Source: Syntrophobacteraceae bacterium
GTDB lineage: Bacteria > Desulfobacterota > Syntrophobacteria > Syntrophobacterales > Syntrophobacteraceae
Assembly: GCA_031292215.1 (NCBI GenBank)
Contig: JARLHO010000102.1
Location: 18,770-82,769 of the forward strand
Direction of reading: 5' to 3'
DNA: 64,000 nt
Of this stretch, positions 24,211 through 33,145 are shown piece by piece. The position numbers were made by a program, and so were the translations under genes. The notes below the pieces were generated by a model. It made no database searches and had not been told where the DNA came from. It worked only from the letters and a program-made list of their open reading frames with translations. Each line of letters opens with the position of its first letter. The first letter of the stretch is position 1.

Positions 24211-25196
24211 GATTGCTCCTCCAGTTTCTTTACGAGGGCCGGGACAAGTTCCCTGTAATCGGCCACCACGCCGTAATCGGCGACCTTGAACATGTTGCAG
24301 CCCTTGTCGGTATTGATTGCAACTATTTTCTTGGAGCGAATCATCCCCACAAGGTGCTGAATGGCCCCCGAAATCCCGATGGCTATGTAGGTGTCGGGGG
24401 AAACGATCGTACCGGTGAGTCCCACCTGCCGGTCGGCAGACATCCAGGCCTTGTCCACGACCGGACGGCTACAGCCGACCATCACGTTGCCATGGGTTTT
24501 GCACATAGCCGAGGCGAGGGCTTCGAGCATTGCGAAGTCCTCTTTGTCCTCAATTCCCCGTCCCCCGGCTACGACCACATTGGCCTTGTCCAACTCGACA
24601 ACTTCCTCGCTGACCGTCTTCAGCAGCTTGACCTTGAGCGCCGACTCGTCGATTGCCGGACTCATACCGACTATCTCGCTCCTGGTCGATTGCTGCTCCA
24701 TAGGCTCAAAGCAGTTCTTTCTCATGGTCACCATCTGGGGGACCCCGGCGCACTTAAGGTCCGCGATGGCATTGCCCCCATAGATGGGCTTTGTGCGGAT
24801 AAGAAGGCCATCGGCCGGATCGATCTTCAAGGCCAGGCAGTCGGTGGTAAGCTCGGTATCGAGCCTGTAGGCAAGTCTTGGGGCGACTTCCTTTCCTACA
24901 AAGGAATGGCTGAAAAGAAACATCCCCGGATTTAGCTGCCCGCACAGCCATTGGAGGGCGGCCGCCCAGGCGCCCGAATCGAAGCCTTTAAGGAGAGGAT
25001 GCTCCAGCCGGTAGACCTTCTGCAACCCGAAAGCCGCCGCCTCTTCGGCCAGAGGCCCGACCTGGTCGCCGACAACCACCGCCGCGGCTCCGACACCGAG
25101 TTCTTTGGCCAGTTCGCCGGCCCCGCGCATCAGTTCGAGGCTCTTTTTGTCCAATGCGCCATCTTTGGATTCAACCAACAAAAGTATCTCGCTCAT
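24207..25196 (-). CDS. etfA: Electron transfer flavoprotein alpha subunit
   Basis: 329 residues. The C-terminal FAD-binding domain is well conserved: VVVAGGRGIEDKEDF, GCSRPVVDKAWMSADRQVGL, then TGTIVSPDTYIAIGISGAIQ and HLVGM. There is no ferredoxin-like extension at the N-terminus, unlike some anaerobe EtfA proteins. It lies 12 bp downstream of the membrane Fe-S oxidoreductase gene and overlaps EtfB, so all three are translated together and should pass electrons to the quinone pool. Confidence 0.95.
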   Translation of the reverse strand: MSEILLLVESKDGALDKKSLELMRGAGELAKELGVGAAAVVVGDQVGPLAEEAAAFGLQKVYRLEHPLLKGFDSGAWAAALQWLCGQLNPGMFLFSHSFVGKEVAPRLAYRLDTELTTDCLALKIDPADGLLIRTKPIYGGNAIADLKCAGVPQMVTMRKNCFEPMEQQSTRSEIVGMSPAIDESALKVKLLKTVSEEVVELDKANVVVAGGRGIEDKEDFAMLEALASAMCKTHGNVMVGCSRPVVDKAWMSADRQVGLTGTIVSPDTYIAIGISGAIQHLVGMIRSKKIVAINTDKGCNMFKVADYGVVADYRELVPALVKKLEEQS

Positions 25197-25208
25197 CCTA
25201 TCTTCTCC

Positions 25209-27149
25209 TTAGCCGATTGACTTTAGAACCAACTCATTTAAATCCATGACTCTCATATCGCCTTCCAATCCGCAGGTTTTAAGGGAATCTTCCAGCATGA
25301 TCAGGCACAGGGGGCATGCCGTGACCAGGATGTCCGCCCCCGTCTCGCGCGCCTGCTTTATCCTGATCTCACTCATTCGCGCTTCGCCGCGAAGCTCGGG
25401 CCCCTGCCACATTCTTCCGCCCCCGCCCCCGCAGCAGAGGCTGTCGGGGCCGTGAAGGCGCATTTCGGTAAATCTTATGCCGGGGATAGAACGGATGACT
25501 TCTCTGGGTTCGTCGAAGATGTGGTTGTGTCTTCCGAGATAGCAGGGGTCATGATAGGTGACAGTGGAGTTCACCGGAATTTTCAACTTTAGCTTTCCAT
25601 TGTCGAGAAGCTCCTTCAAAACCACCGAGTAGTGGCGCACTCTGAAAAGGCCCCCGGGATATTTGTTTGCAAACGTGTGGTAGCAGTGCGGGGAGGAGGT
25701 CACGATTTCCTTTACTTCATACTTTTCAAGGAGCGCCGAGCAGTTCTCGACTTTTTCCTGAAAAAGCCCCAACTCCCCCACCACCCTCGCAATGTCCCCG
25801 CAGCACGGTTCTTTGTCGCCCAGCGTGCCAAAGCTTGCTTGCGCATGTTTGAGGACGGCTGAAAAGGACCTGGCTATGGCCTGGGTTCTGGGGTCTATGG
25901 CCGTAGTGCATCCCACGAAGTAGCAAAGCCGATCCTCGTTTGCGCCGGGCTTGAGTACGGGGATTTCCAGGTCCTTTGCCCAGAGGGTTCGTTCCCTTTT
26001 GTTCGCCACCCATGGGTTTTCATAGTTAAAAAGCTTTTCCAGGGTCTGGTTCATGAGGTCCGGGACTCCTGTGCCCTGTTCGACCAGTTGGGCCCGCTTC
26101 CTGCCTATTGCCCGGAAGGGAGAGGCATGAACAGGGCAGACTTCCATACATGCCCCGCAGGTGGTGCAATACCAGGAGGTCCCGTCGGCGGGAGCCGGGA
26201 CCGTATAGAGCTTGCGCAGGTCCGCGGCCGGTGAATGCTCCTGCCATAATGAATGCCGCGCCGCCTGGATAAAACCGCGGGGCAAAAGAGGCTCGCCGGC
26301 GCCCGCCGATGGGCATGCCTGCACACACCGTCCGCACCTCATGCAGGCATCGAGGGATGCCGCCTCGGCCAGGTCCCACTGGACGCCCGCCTCCATCAAC
26401 GACAATTCACCTTCAACCTCTTTCGGGGGGCAATAGTGCAGGTAGGAGGCGGCAGGAGCGCCAACGAGATGGAATAATTTGGTGTATGGAATGGTGGCGA
26501 TGAACAGCAGGCTCAACAGGGCATGGCCCCACCAGATGGCGGGATATATCGAACCGGCAGTCGCCTGGGGTATAAAATGGGCGATCAGCCACCCTACAAG
26601 GGACCACTCGCCCCACGTCGGCCTTTGTGCCGCCAGCCTCACCGCTTCGAGAAAAAACCCCGAACACGCCAAAACCAGCAGCCACAGGGGAACAACTGCA
26701 TCCTCCAACGTCCGTTCGAGCCTTGGCACGCGCTGAATGTACCTGCGGACCAGCGCCCAGATGATCCCGGCCAAAAGAAAAAGGCCGCCGACTTCCATTG
26801 CTATTTCGAAAAGCAAATAGCTCGCGCCGGTCAGAAAGGGATATATATGATCGTGGACCGCCAGCAATGAGGTGCCGACAAGCAGTATTACAAACCCCCA
26901 AAATATCAATAAATGTGCGATACCGGCTGCAAGATTGCCTCTTAGTATGCGTTGGCCCGTAACTATTTCCACGAGCGTTCGGCCAACCGCCCTTTTTGAA
27001 TATAACTTCCTTCCTTTTTGGGCGCTATTTCGCCATACTTTTGAATGGAGAACGACTCCGGCCAGGAAGGCCCGCGTGGCGAAAACCGCCAGCAGGTAGA
27101 GCAGCCAGGCATTGTCGATTTGCCAAAACATCGTGCGACTGGGCGTCAT
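25209..27149 (-). CDS. Membrane Etf:quinone oxidoreductase-type Fe-S protein (NarI-like plus CCG domains)
   Basis: 646 residues from the ATG at 27149, where GGGAGG has a 5-nt spacer; longer upstream readings cross this site and the promoter. The first 250 residues hold five or six hydrophobic helices like the NarI/cytochrome b subunit. Two 4Fe-4S motifs follow (CMRCGRCVQACP near 265-280; CTTCGACMEVCP near 325), then two CCG (DUF224) motifs, PCCGDIA and SLCCGGGGGR, as in HdrD. This is the architecture of the Etf:menaquinone oxidoreductase (EMO) of Desulfobacterota and Firmicutes. It sits in the cytoplasmic membrane and passes Etf electrons to menaquinone. First gene of the operon, divergent from the second LysR. 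Confidence 0.9.
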   Translation of the reverse strand: MTPSRTMFWQIDNAWLLYLLAVFATRAFLAGVVLHSKVWRNSAQKGRKLYSKRAVGRTLVEIVTGQRILRGNLAAGIAHLLIFWGFVILLVGTSLLAVHDHIYPFLTGASYLLFEIAMEVGGLFLLAGIIWALVRRYIQRVPRLERTLEDAVVPLWLLVLACSGFFLEAVRLAAQRPTWGEWSLVGWLIAHFIPQATAGSIYPAIWWGHALLSLLFIATIPYTKLFHLVGAPAASYLHYCPPKEVEGELSLMEAGVQWDLAEAASLDACMRCGRCVQACPSAGAGEPLLPRGFIQAARHSLWQEHSPAADLRKLYTVPAPADGTSWYCTTCGACMEVCPVHASPFRAIGRKRAQLVEQGTGVPDLMNQTLEKLFNYENPWVANKRERTLWAKDLEIPVLKPGANEDRLCYFVGCTTAIDPRTQAIARSFSAVLKHAQASFGTLGDKEPCCGDIARVVGELGLFQEKVENCSALLEKYEVKEIVTSSPHCYHTFANKYPGGLFRVRHYSVVLKELLDNGKLKLKIPVNSTVTYHDPCYLGRHNHIFDEPREVIRSIPGIRFTEMRLHGPDSLCCGGGGGRMWQGPELRGEARMSEIRIKQARETGADILVTACPLCLIMLEDSLKTCGLEGDMRVMDLNELVLKSIG

Positions 27150-27393
27150 AAGAACCTCCCGTGGGTATGTGCTCACCGAGCACTTTCTTATTCCTGTCCG
27201 CAATTTCATTGGTATCACCTTAACTTGCAGACGATTGACAAACCAAATCAAATAAACTAAAAACTTATTAAGGAAAACTAAATACCCGTTCTCCCGCTGA
27301 ACCCATCGGCTGGAGTAACTTGTAAGAGGGCTTCGCAAGGCTGTTTGGCGCCTGTAAAGTATTCATGGCTTGATATGACAATGGTGGAATTCG
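27150..27393. promoter_or_regulatory. Divergent promoter region between EMO operon and LysR
   Basis: 244 bp, AT-rich around 27215-27285. On the plus strand TTGACA (27235-27240) and TAAAAA (27258-27263) are spaced by 17 bp, a plausible promoter for the LysR gene. A LysR protein next to a divergent target normally binds in such a region, but no clear T-N11-A dyad was identified. Confidence 0.5.
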
Positions 27394-28302
27394 ATGGTCC
27401 TTAATGTGAACCAGTTGAGATCATTTTACGCCGCCGCAAAAAATGGCAGCATAACGAAAGCAGCCGCGGAACTGATGGTCACCCCGGCGGCCGTTACGCT
27501 GCAGGTAAAGCAACTCGAGGAAAACATCGGGTTGAAACTCCTCTATCGGTCAGGCAATTCGATGCTCCTTACGGAGTCCGGCTTGGAGGTTTTCGGCAGA
27601 ATCCGAACGTTTTTCGATGAAATACAAAATCTTGAAGTATTTATTGCGGACATAAGCAAGGGGAAATCGGGAGAGCTCAAGATAGGATGTTCGGAGACGG
27701 CGGCCATATACGTCATGCCCGGGCTGATTTCCTCCTTTCAACTCGCATATCCCGGCATCAAGATCGTTATCGGCCGAGGCACCACGGACGAGATGCTAAA
27801 CAGCCTCGTGAACCGGCAAATCGAGCTTGTGGTCGCCCATTACAGACCGGAAGACAAAAGATTCAAAATGCGGTTCATGGGGAGCAAAATCATTACACTG
27901 ATTGCGGCCAAAAACAGCACATACCTGCCGCAAGAGGCCGTTGGCATCAATTCCCTCAAGGAGGTCCCTTTTATAGCCCCGGCCAAGGGTTCGGCTATTC
28001 GCCATATTATGAGCAATTACCTGAAACAGTTTAAGGTCTTCCCCAAAATCGTCATGGAAACCTCCAGCATTGCTCTAACTAAAACGCTCGTGCAGCAGGA
28101 CAAGGGGTTTAGCTTTGTTTGCCGGGAAGGCATAAATGAGGAGATATCCAAAGGCCAGCTCAAAGAGGTTCAAGTGCTGGAAGGGTTGCCCGCTATCGAG
28201 TACGGTGTGGGGTACCTCAACCGCAATGATTTATCGGAGGCGGCATTGGCTTTTATAAAAATCATGGAACAGTCCAAACATGAGCAGGGGGCTCGCGGAT
28301 AA
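27394..28302 (+). CDS. LysR-family transcriptional regulator (right border of the island)
   Basis: 302 residues. N-terminal helix-turn-helix NGSITKAAAELMVTPAAVTL, then the effector-binding domain starting SGELKIGCSETAAIYVMPGL; the CysB/CbbR-like pattern (IVIGRGTTDEMLNSLVN, VAHYRPED) suggests a small-molecule or anion effector. GGTGG lies 6 nt before the ATG. Divergent from the EMO-etfAB-FAD-SDR operon, which it likely controls. It is not closely similar to the LysR at 2800-3723. Confidence 0.92.
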   Translation: MVLNVNQLRSFYAAAKNGSITKAAAELMVTPAAVTLQVKQLEENIGLKLLYRSGNSMLLTESGLEVFGRIRTFFDEIQNLEVFIADISKGKSGELKIGCSETAAIYVMPGLISSFQLAYPGIKIVIGRGTTDEMLNSLVNRQIELVVAHYRPEDKRFKMRFMGSKIITLIAAKNSTYLPQEAVGINSLKEVPFIAPAKGSAIRHIMSNYLKQFKVFPKIVMETSSIALTKTLVQQDKGFSFVCREGINEEISKGQLKEVQVLEGLPAIEYGVGYLNRNDLSEAALAFIKIMEQSKHEQGARG

Positions 28303-28587
28303 GGGGCTCCCGGGGCACGCCGCCGCCGTTACGCGTCTCCACCGCGATTCGCAACCCCTGGGGATCGACCGGGCAAGGGAGCGCATCGTATCGGAAACCC
28401 TGCAGCCCCCGGGCATCGCCAAAGGCGTCGGGTAAGGCCCTGATCCGGACCGGGTTTTGCCACCAGCGCGAAAGGCTTTTGCACCACGAAGAAAGGAAGA
28501 GCACGAAGGCGGAGACGGCAGGGACGTACCGGGTCCATCTTCTTCGTGATCATGGCCTTCGTGGTAAAAACATTACGCGGTCCGGCC
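28303..28587. repeat. Non-coding gap with ACCACGAAG inverted repeat
   Basis: No gene is supported in these 285 bp. ACCACGAAG...GCACGAAGG at 28483-28509 and its inverted counterpart CTTCTTCGTG...CTTCGTGGT at 28539-28565 form an imperfect pair of the same family as the 33-bp inverted repeat at 13027-13132. It separates the convergent ends of the LysR and serpin genes. Confidence 0.55.
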
Positions 28588-29796
28588 TCATTTGCTTATC
28601 GGATCGGCTACCCTGCCCATGAAAAGGATGAGGGAGCTCCGGTTGTCCCGTATCAGGAAAAAAAACGGGTGGTCGCACCGGAATACGGGATGGCTGCGAG
28701 CGGCCGTGGCTCTCATCTCGCCTGCTGTTGCCGCTGCGGCTTCAGTTCCTTCCTCGTCTACCTTTACGAACACCTTGTGTTTGATCCGTCCTATCCAAAG
28801 GCGGCCTTCGGGGGGGCCAATGGCCGAGAAATCGGCGCCTTTTGTGAAAGCCTTCTTCATGCCCAGCCTCATTAGAGAAGGCTTGAGATCGTAGCTCGCC
28901 TCCATCGTAAACTTGGGCACGTACAGCTCTACATTCCGTGTCGGCTGGTTATCGAGCGCATCTATCCATTCGCCAAGTTTTGCCCCGGTCAACCGCTTTT
29001 CGAGTCCGGAGAGGCCATCGATTGTCCGGGGAAGCAAAATGACCAGGGAAAGATCGTCGCCCCGGTACGGGATGGAAACGGCCTGGAAATCTTTTTCGTA
29101 GAGCAATTTGTAGTCTCCGCGCCGATGCATCAGGGGGGCCGTAACCTTTTGGGTCGAAGAGAGGTTGAAAGGGGCATCAAGGGTAGCGCTTTTTGAAAAT
29201 TGATCCTTCCAAAAGCCCTTGAAGTAAACCGCGTTGACAATGACACAAACCGAGTTGGGGGCAAGCCGGTCGATAATCTTACCGATCTTTCCTTCCGTTT
29301 TTCGGCTTACCCAGGCGTTGATCTGTTGGACTCCGCCGGAGAAAAGCTCCGCATCATAGTCGTCTTGCAAGCCGGCCTCGAATTGCTTGTTAACACCGCC
29401 CCCGGTTAGAAAGAGCCCGTTTGCGACTTTGAGCTTCAGGCCGTCCTTTCGGGCGAGGCTCAAAAGATCGGCATTTGTCTTTTTGAAATCCTTGCCAAGC
29501 CGCGCCTGGTCGACCGGGAAATGAAGGGCGCGAGCGATTTGCCTGGCCGTATCCCCTCGCGCGCCGGCGTAGGCCATGGCAAGAGCGCTCGAAATGGAGT
29601 AGGGGGAAAGGAAAAGATTGCCCGTTCGGGAGGAGAGTTCACCATAGATTTGGGCGGCAAAGGAGTTGTTGGCTGTCGAAAGGCCAGGAGGCGGCTGGGT
29701 CGAAACGGAAGAAGAGGGCTCCCCCGCCGATGCGAACCGTGCCGCACAGAGGGCGGCAAACGAGATAATCACCAGCATTGTACAGAGTGGCTTCAT
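28588..29796 (-). CDS. Secreted serpin (serine protease inhibitor)
   Basis: 402 residues. A Sec signal peptide (MKPLCTMLVIISFAAL, cleavage likely after ASA near residue 24) is followed by a full serpin fold: NLFLSPYSISSALAMAYAGA, IVNAVYFKGFWKDQF, APLMHRRGDY, VELYVPKFTMEASYDL and the C-terminal HPFFFLIRDNRSSLILFMGR. The reactive-centre hinge EEGTEAAAAT fits inhibitory serpins (Gly P15, Thr P14, small residues P12-P9). By antitrypsin-style counting P1 would be Thr in RATAAR, with Arg close by, so the target protease class is uncertain. Bacterial serpins are sporadic and generally thought to be acquired; this copy stands alone, between dispersed repeats. Confidence 0.93.
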   Translation of the reverse strand: MKPLCTMLVIISFAALCAARFASAGEPSSSVSTQPPPGLSTANNSFAAQIYGELSSRTGNLFLSPYSISSALAMAYAGARGDTARQIARALHFPVDQARLGKDFKKTNADLLSLARKDGLKLKVANGLFLTGGGVNKQFEAGLQDDYDAELFSGGVQQINAWVSRKTEGKIGKIIDRLAPNSVCVIVNAVYFKGFWKDQFSKSATLDAPFNLSSTQKVTAPLMHRRGDYKLLYEKDFQAVSIPYRGDDLSLVILLPRTIDGLSGLEKRLTGAKLGEWIDALDNQPTRNVELYVPKFTMEASYDLKPSLMRLGMKKAFTKGADFSAIGPPEGRLWIGRIKHKVFVKVDEEGTEAAAATAGEMRATAARSHPVFRCDHPFFFLIRDNRSSLILFMGRVADPISK

Positions 29797-29864
29797 GTTT
29801 TTTTGCCTCCTTTGGCTCAGTCCTTGCGATTACCCGCGCATACGCCCACTTACCCCTTACCGGA

Positions 29865-29930
29865 GACGCGCATAGAGGGGCAAGGCTCGATCGCCCCCCT
29901 TTTTTTTGCAAAGGGGGGCTGGGGGGATTT
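29865..29930 (-). repeat. AAATCCCCCC/GGGGGG dispersed repeat, copy A
   Basis: Read on the minus strand: AAATCCCCCC, a C-rich block, an A-run, then GGGGGGCGATCGAGCC, ending near GCGC. Copies B (30159-30218) and C (55049-55110) share the order and wording. A and B are inverted relative to each other and flank the terminator at 30038-30060. Confidence 0.7.
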
Positions 29931-30037
29931 CAAGTCTTTTCGTACAGCACGGAGTAAACTCCGTCCCTGTTCTTAAGGATATCGAGGTCGAAAAACCTGA
30001 GTACTGAATAACCCAAAATCTTTTACTCTGCCGATGG

Positions 30038-30060
30038 AAAACCCGATCATCGGGTTTTTT
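30038..30060. terminator. Rho-independent terminator
   Basis: AAAACCCG (30038-30045) pairs with CGGGTTTT (30051-30058) around a 5-nt loop and is followed on the plus strand by more T residues. On the minus strand the stem is also followed by a short U-tract, so it can end transcripts of the ThDP enzyme gene reading leftward. No plus-strand gene ends just upstream. Confidence 0.65.
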
Positions 30061-30158
30061 CACCTAGCTAAATCGTCGCTCGTTTTTGACCGGATCCTTG
30101 CCCTCCCGAACTGAAGTGTATTGGACAGTTGTTTCGTTGTTTCCGGCGCCGGCAGAGT

Positions 30159-30218
30159 AAATCCCCCCAACCCCCCCTCAAAAAAGGGGGGCGATCGAGC
30201 CAAGCCCATCCGTGCGCA
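30159..30218 (+). repeat. AAATCCCCCC/GGGGGG dispersed repeat, copy B
   Basis: AAATCCCCCC, C-rich block, A-run, GGGGGGCGATCGAGCC, then GTGCGCAT. Second copy of the repeat described at 29865-29930, in the opposite orientation, directly downstream of the ThDP enzyme gene stop. Confidence 0.7.
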
Positions 30219-30268
30219 TTAATTGCAAAAGGAGGTATGTTGGCGCATGTACGGGTAATTGCCGGGGC

Positions 30269-31993
30269 TCAGTCGGAGGGGGCTTTAAGAACCATGTTCA
30301 AAACGGCCTGGCGCCCCTCGACCCTTACCGCGTGCAACCCCCTTTTTAGCGCCGGCAGCACCTCGGAGGGATTTTCCACCCGCTCGCCGTGGCCCCCGGA
30401 GGCGGTAACGATCTTTTCGTAGTCCGGAGAAGGGGATAGGTCGGTTAAGGGAAAGCTGTTTGTCCTTTTTGCCCAGCCCTCGGGATAGATGGCCGCGGTT
30501 GCGCGGCGCACCGCGTTCCAGCAGCTATTGTTGAAGATGACGGTAAGGGTGGGAAGACCCAGCGCGCGGGAGACAAAATGAAAGGGAGTGGGGTTTCCAA
30601 ACATATAGCTGCCGTCCCCAACGACGGTTACTACCGTTTTGTGCGGCCAGGCGAGCTTTATGCCCAGTGAGGCCCCCAGTCCCCAGCCAAGGCCTCCGGC
30701 GGTGGTTCCGCCAAAATAGGCGTTGGGTGAGGCAATCTCGACCTGGTTTAGCAGAAGGTCGTATTCATTTACGAAAACGGTTTCCTCGTCGTTTATCTCC
30801 TGTATGCAGTGCGAGACCCAGGCGGGGTCAAGAGGAGAGCTCTCGCGCGCTTTTTCCATCTCCTTTCGGGATGCGGCCCTGTTGGCATCGTGGAGGGCCT
30901 TGACGCGCGCAAACCTTTCCGCGATTTTTTCTTTCCCGTTTTCTCGGCGGTCGCAGAGGGCCTCGCCCAGAAGGCGGAGCGCCGTGGCGGGATCGGCGCG
31001 GAGCGCCAAGTCGCATGGAAAGCTGCGCATCGGATACCTGGAGTAGATCGGGTCGATCCCCACGTGGATAACCTTGCAGTCCTCCGCGGGCCCTTTGACC
31101 TTGGGATACCAGGGCACATCGCTTTCCACGACCAAAATGAGGTCGGCATCCTCGAGCAGGGGGGCGGGCGAAAATCCCGCGTGCATGGGGCTCGTTGTGG
31201 GAAAACTGAGCGTGCGCTGATTGAAGGTAACTACGGGAATAGCGAAGTCTTCGGCAAGGCGGGTGAGGGCTACGACCGCTCCCGGGCAGCTTCCGGCGCT
31301 GGAAGTGATTATCAAAGGAGAGTTTGATGCGGCAACCATCCGGGCGGCGGCTTCGATGTCTTGCGGGTCGGGATGGAGGCGCCCTCCCGTATGTCTTGCG
31401 GGCAAGGCCGACACGGTGAATTCATCGTGGGCTTCGGCGAGCGTTTCCCGTGGAAGCGTCAGGTAGACCGGCCCTTTGGGTTCGCTCATGGCGATCTCCA
31501 GCGCCCGGTCCACAACGGATTCCAACTGTGTGAAATTTCGCAACTCATAGTCCCATTTCACATACTCTCGAATCATGCCCGCCTGGTCGAAGGACTCCTG
31601 GGCCCAGTGGATGCAAAGATCTCGGCCCCCGTGGAGTCCGCTTTCCGTAATCGGAGTGCGCCCGGCGGTCAAAAGTATCGGAATGCGGTCGCGCGCCGCG
31701 TTGATGATCCCGTTTAGCGCGTTGGCGGTCCCAACGGTCACGTGGACCATTACCGCCTGAGGTTTCCCGGTGGCAAGATAGTATCCGTGCGCCATGGCGA
31801 CCGCCACGTTTTCGTGGGGGACGGCGATAGGCTTCAAGGTGGTCGGGCCCCGGGCGGCAAAGCAGGCGAAAGCATCTATTAGCGGAGCAAAATCGGTTCC
31901 GGCGTTTGCGAAAAGATACTCAACGCCCCGTTCGCTTAAAAGTTGCAGGTATGCCTGGGCGGTAGTCTCGATTGGTAAAGTCTTACGTTCCAT
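30269..31993 (-). CDS. Thiamine-diphosphate-dependent enzyme, acetolactate synthase/benzoylformate decarboxylase-like
   Basis: 574 residues with the three ThDP-enzyme domains. The N-terminal Pyr domain has the catalytic Glu in VPHENVAVAMAHGYY, the middle domain is ITSSAGSCPGAV onwards, and the C-terminal PP domain carries VVGDGSYMFGNPTPF with a following IFNNS (GDG-N thiamine-binding motif). The family catalyses decarboxylation or carboligation of 2-oxo acids. The HEN context and single-gene setting (no ilvN) argue against biosynthetic acetolactate synthase; a 2-oxo acid decarboxylase or sulfopyruvate/oxalyl-type role is possible. AGGA is 8 nt before the ATG. It stands alone between repeats and transposase debris, so it may have been acquired. 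Confidence 0.88.
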   Translation of the reverse strand: MERKTLPIETTAQAYLQLLSERGVEYLFANAGTDFAPLIDAFACFAARGPTTLKPIAVPHENVAVAMAHGYYLATGKPQAVMVHVTVGTANALNGIINAARDRIPILLTAGRTPITESGLHGGRDLCIHWAQESFDQAGMIREYVKWDYELRNFTQLESVVDRALEIAMSEPKGPVYLTLPRETLAEAHDEFTVSALPARHTGGRLHPDPQDIEAAARMVAASNSPLIITSSAGSCPGAVVALTRLAEDFAIPVVTFNQRTLSFPTTSPMHAGFSPAPLLEDADLILVVESDVPWYPKVKGPAEDCKVIHVGIDPIYSRYPMRSFPCDLALRADPATALRLLGEALCDRRENGKEKIAERFARVKALHDANRAASRKEMEKARESSPLDPAWVSHCIQEINDEETVFVNEYDLLLNQVEIASPNAYFGGTTAGGLGWGLGASLGIKLAWPHKTVVTVVGDGSYMFGNPTPFHFVSRALGLPTLTVIFNNSCWNAVRRATAAIYPEGWAKRTNSFPLTDLSPSPDYEKIVTASGGHGERVENPSEVLPALKRGLHAVRVEGRQAVLNMVLKAPSD

Positions 31994-32065
31994 CGCAGTG
32001 TCCTTGGTTTGGGTCCAAGAAACTCAATAGCAAACTAAGGACAAGGTTTAAAGCTGTAAATCGGT

Positions 32066-32098
32066 GAATGGGGGAATGGGGGAATGGGGGAATGGCCT
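32066..32098. repeat. Short G-rich tandem repeat (GGGGGAATG units)
   Basis: Three consecutive 9-bp GGGGGAATG units follow TGAATG. It lies just upstream of the ThDP enzyme gene start, in a region also holding transposase debris. Likely slippage-prone. Confidence 0.7.
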
Positions 32099-32146
32099 GG
32101 CGGTCGGTTCCAAATGGCGCTCACGGGTGTAATTCGAACTGATACG

Positions 32147-32720
32147 CTAAGCGGCTTCCTCGCCGCACTGACGCCAGTAGTTGCCCCAGTCGGAGTTCGC
32201 CCTTGTGGTTCGCAGGGCTAACATATTGTCAGCGTTTTCCTTTAGCCACCAGGCTCCCGAGATTTTTAGCCTTTGCTGAATCGCATGACGATTTCCGCTC
32301 TCAATTTCACCGGAACCTATCGGTAGGTCGGCCTCTATAGCGCCCCGATAGTCAATCTGAGTGAGGCGATTTGTGAGATAGCGATAACATTTCCTGACCG
32401 GAGCCTTATCGTCGGCTCTTGTATCAGGCTCCAGACGAGGCTGCAGAGCCTCCAAGACCTGTGAGACATTGTTGGTCTTCAGGTTCTGCTTTTGTTCCTG
32501 CAAGCCGGCTTGCCTTCTTTTCCTGCGCGCATGGTTGCGCTGCCTCACCGAGATATTCGCACACGCGATAGAAGTCGACGAGGAAACTGGCCTGAGTCCC
32601 GAATACACGGCTTGCCTGGTCAGGAATCCAGGTTGCCCCGTCCCCCGGACAATGAATTTCACATCCCGGATTCAGTCCGGCCCGGATCGCACAATCCAGC
32701 CATCGATTTCCGGTTTGTTC
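32147..32720 (-). pseudogene. Frameshifted transposase remnant (ISKra4-like)
   Basis: Reading leftward, one frame encodes CPGDGATWIPDQASRVFG, then SFLVDFYRVCEYLGEAAQ, and after a frameshift near 32500 another frame continues with QEQKQNLKTNNVSQVLEALQ, YRGAIEADLPIGSGEIESGN and RLKISGAWW. The DFY-VCEYL and IGSG-ESG-QRLK-SG motifs mark the C-terminal half of an ISKra4-type transposase. The N-terminal half is not readable (stops to about 32960), and no terminal inverted repeats were found. The 32720-33145 stretch beyond it shows no gene; it may hold more debris. Confidence 0.72.
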
Positions 32721-33145
32721 CAGCCCCTCCTACGCTCCGCGCTACGGGGGACCGTTATGCCCTTCGAGTTTTTCGCAAGCTCCGGGGGACCTCCCTTTCC
32801 TTAGAGAGCCAGAGCGTTGCGCCACTTTCCGGTTTTTGCGTCTGTCGCCACACCTTTGCTCCTGGCCATGAAGAAGTTCGCAAATTAGGCCGAGAATGTC
32901 CGGCTAATTGTTTTGACGCGCAAAATAATTCCGCCAGCGGCAAAAAACCGCGTATCAGTTTGAATTACACCCGGCGCTCACTATTCACTGTTCACTGTCC
33001 ACCTCGCGTGCTATAGTCCGAGGACCACTGATAAACCTTTTTACCCGTAAAACCGCCGGCATCGATTTTTTCGAAAAACGGTCAACATCACGGATTTTCG
33101 ATACCGGCATTTGAGTTTCGACTGTTTGGAAAGGTTCAGGTTTCG

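Noticed and set aside
30269..31993. Biosynthetic acetolactate synthase (ilvB)
   Set aside because: No regulatory subunit or branched-chain genes nearby; only the general ThDP-enzyme family can be supported.
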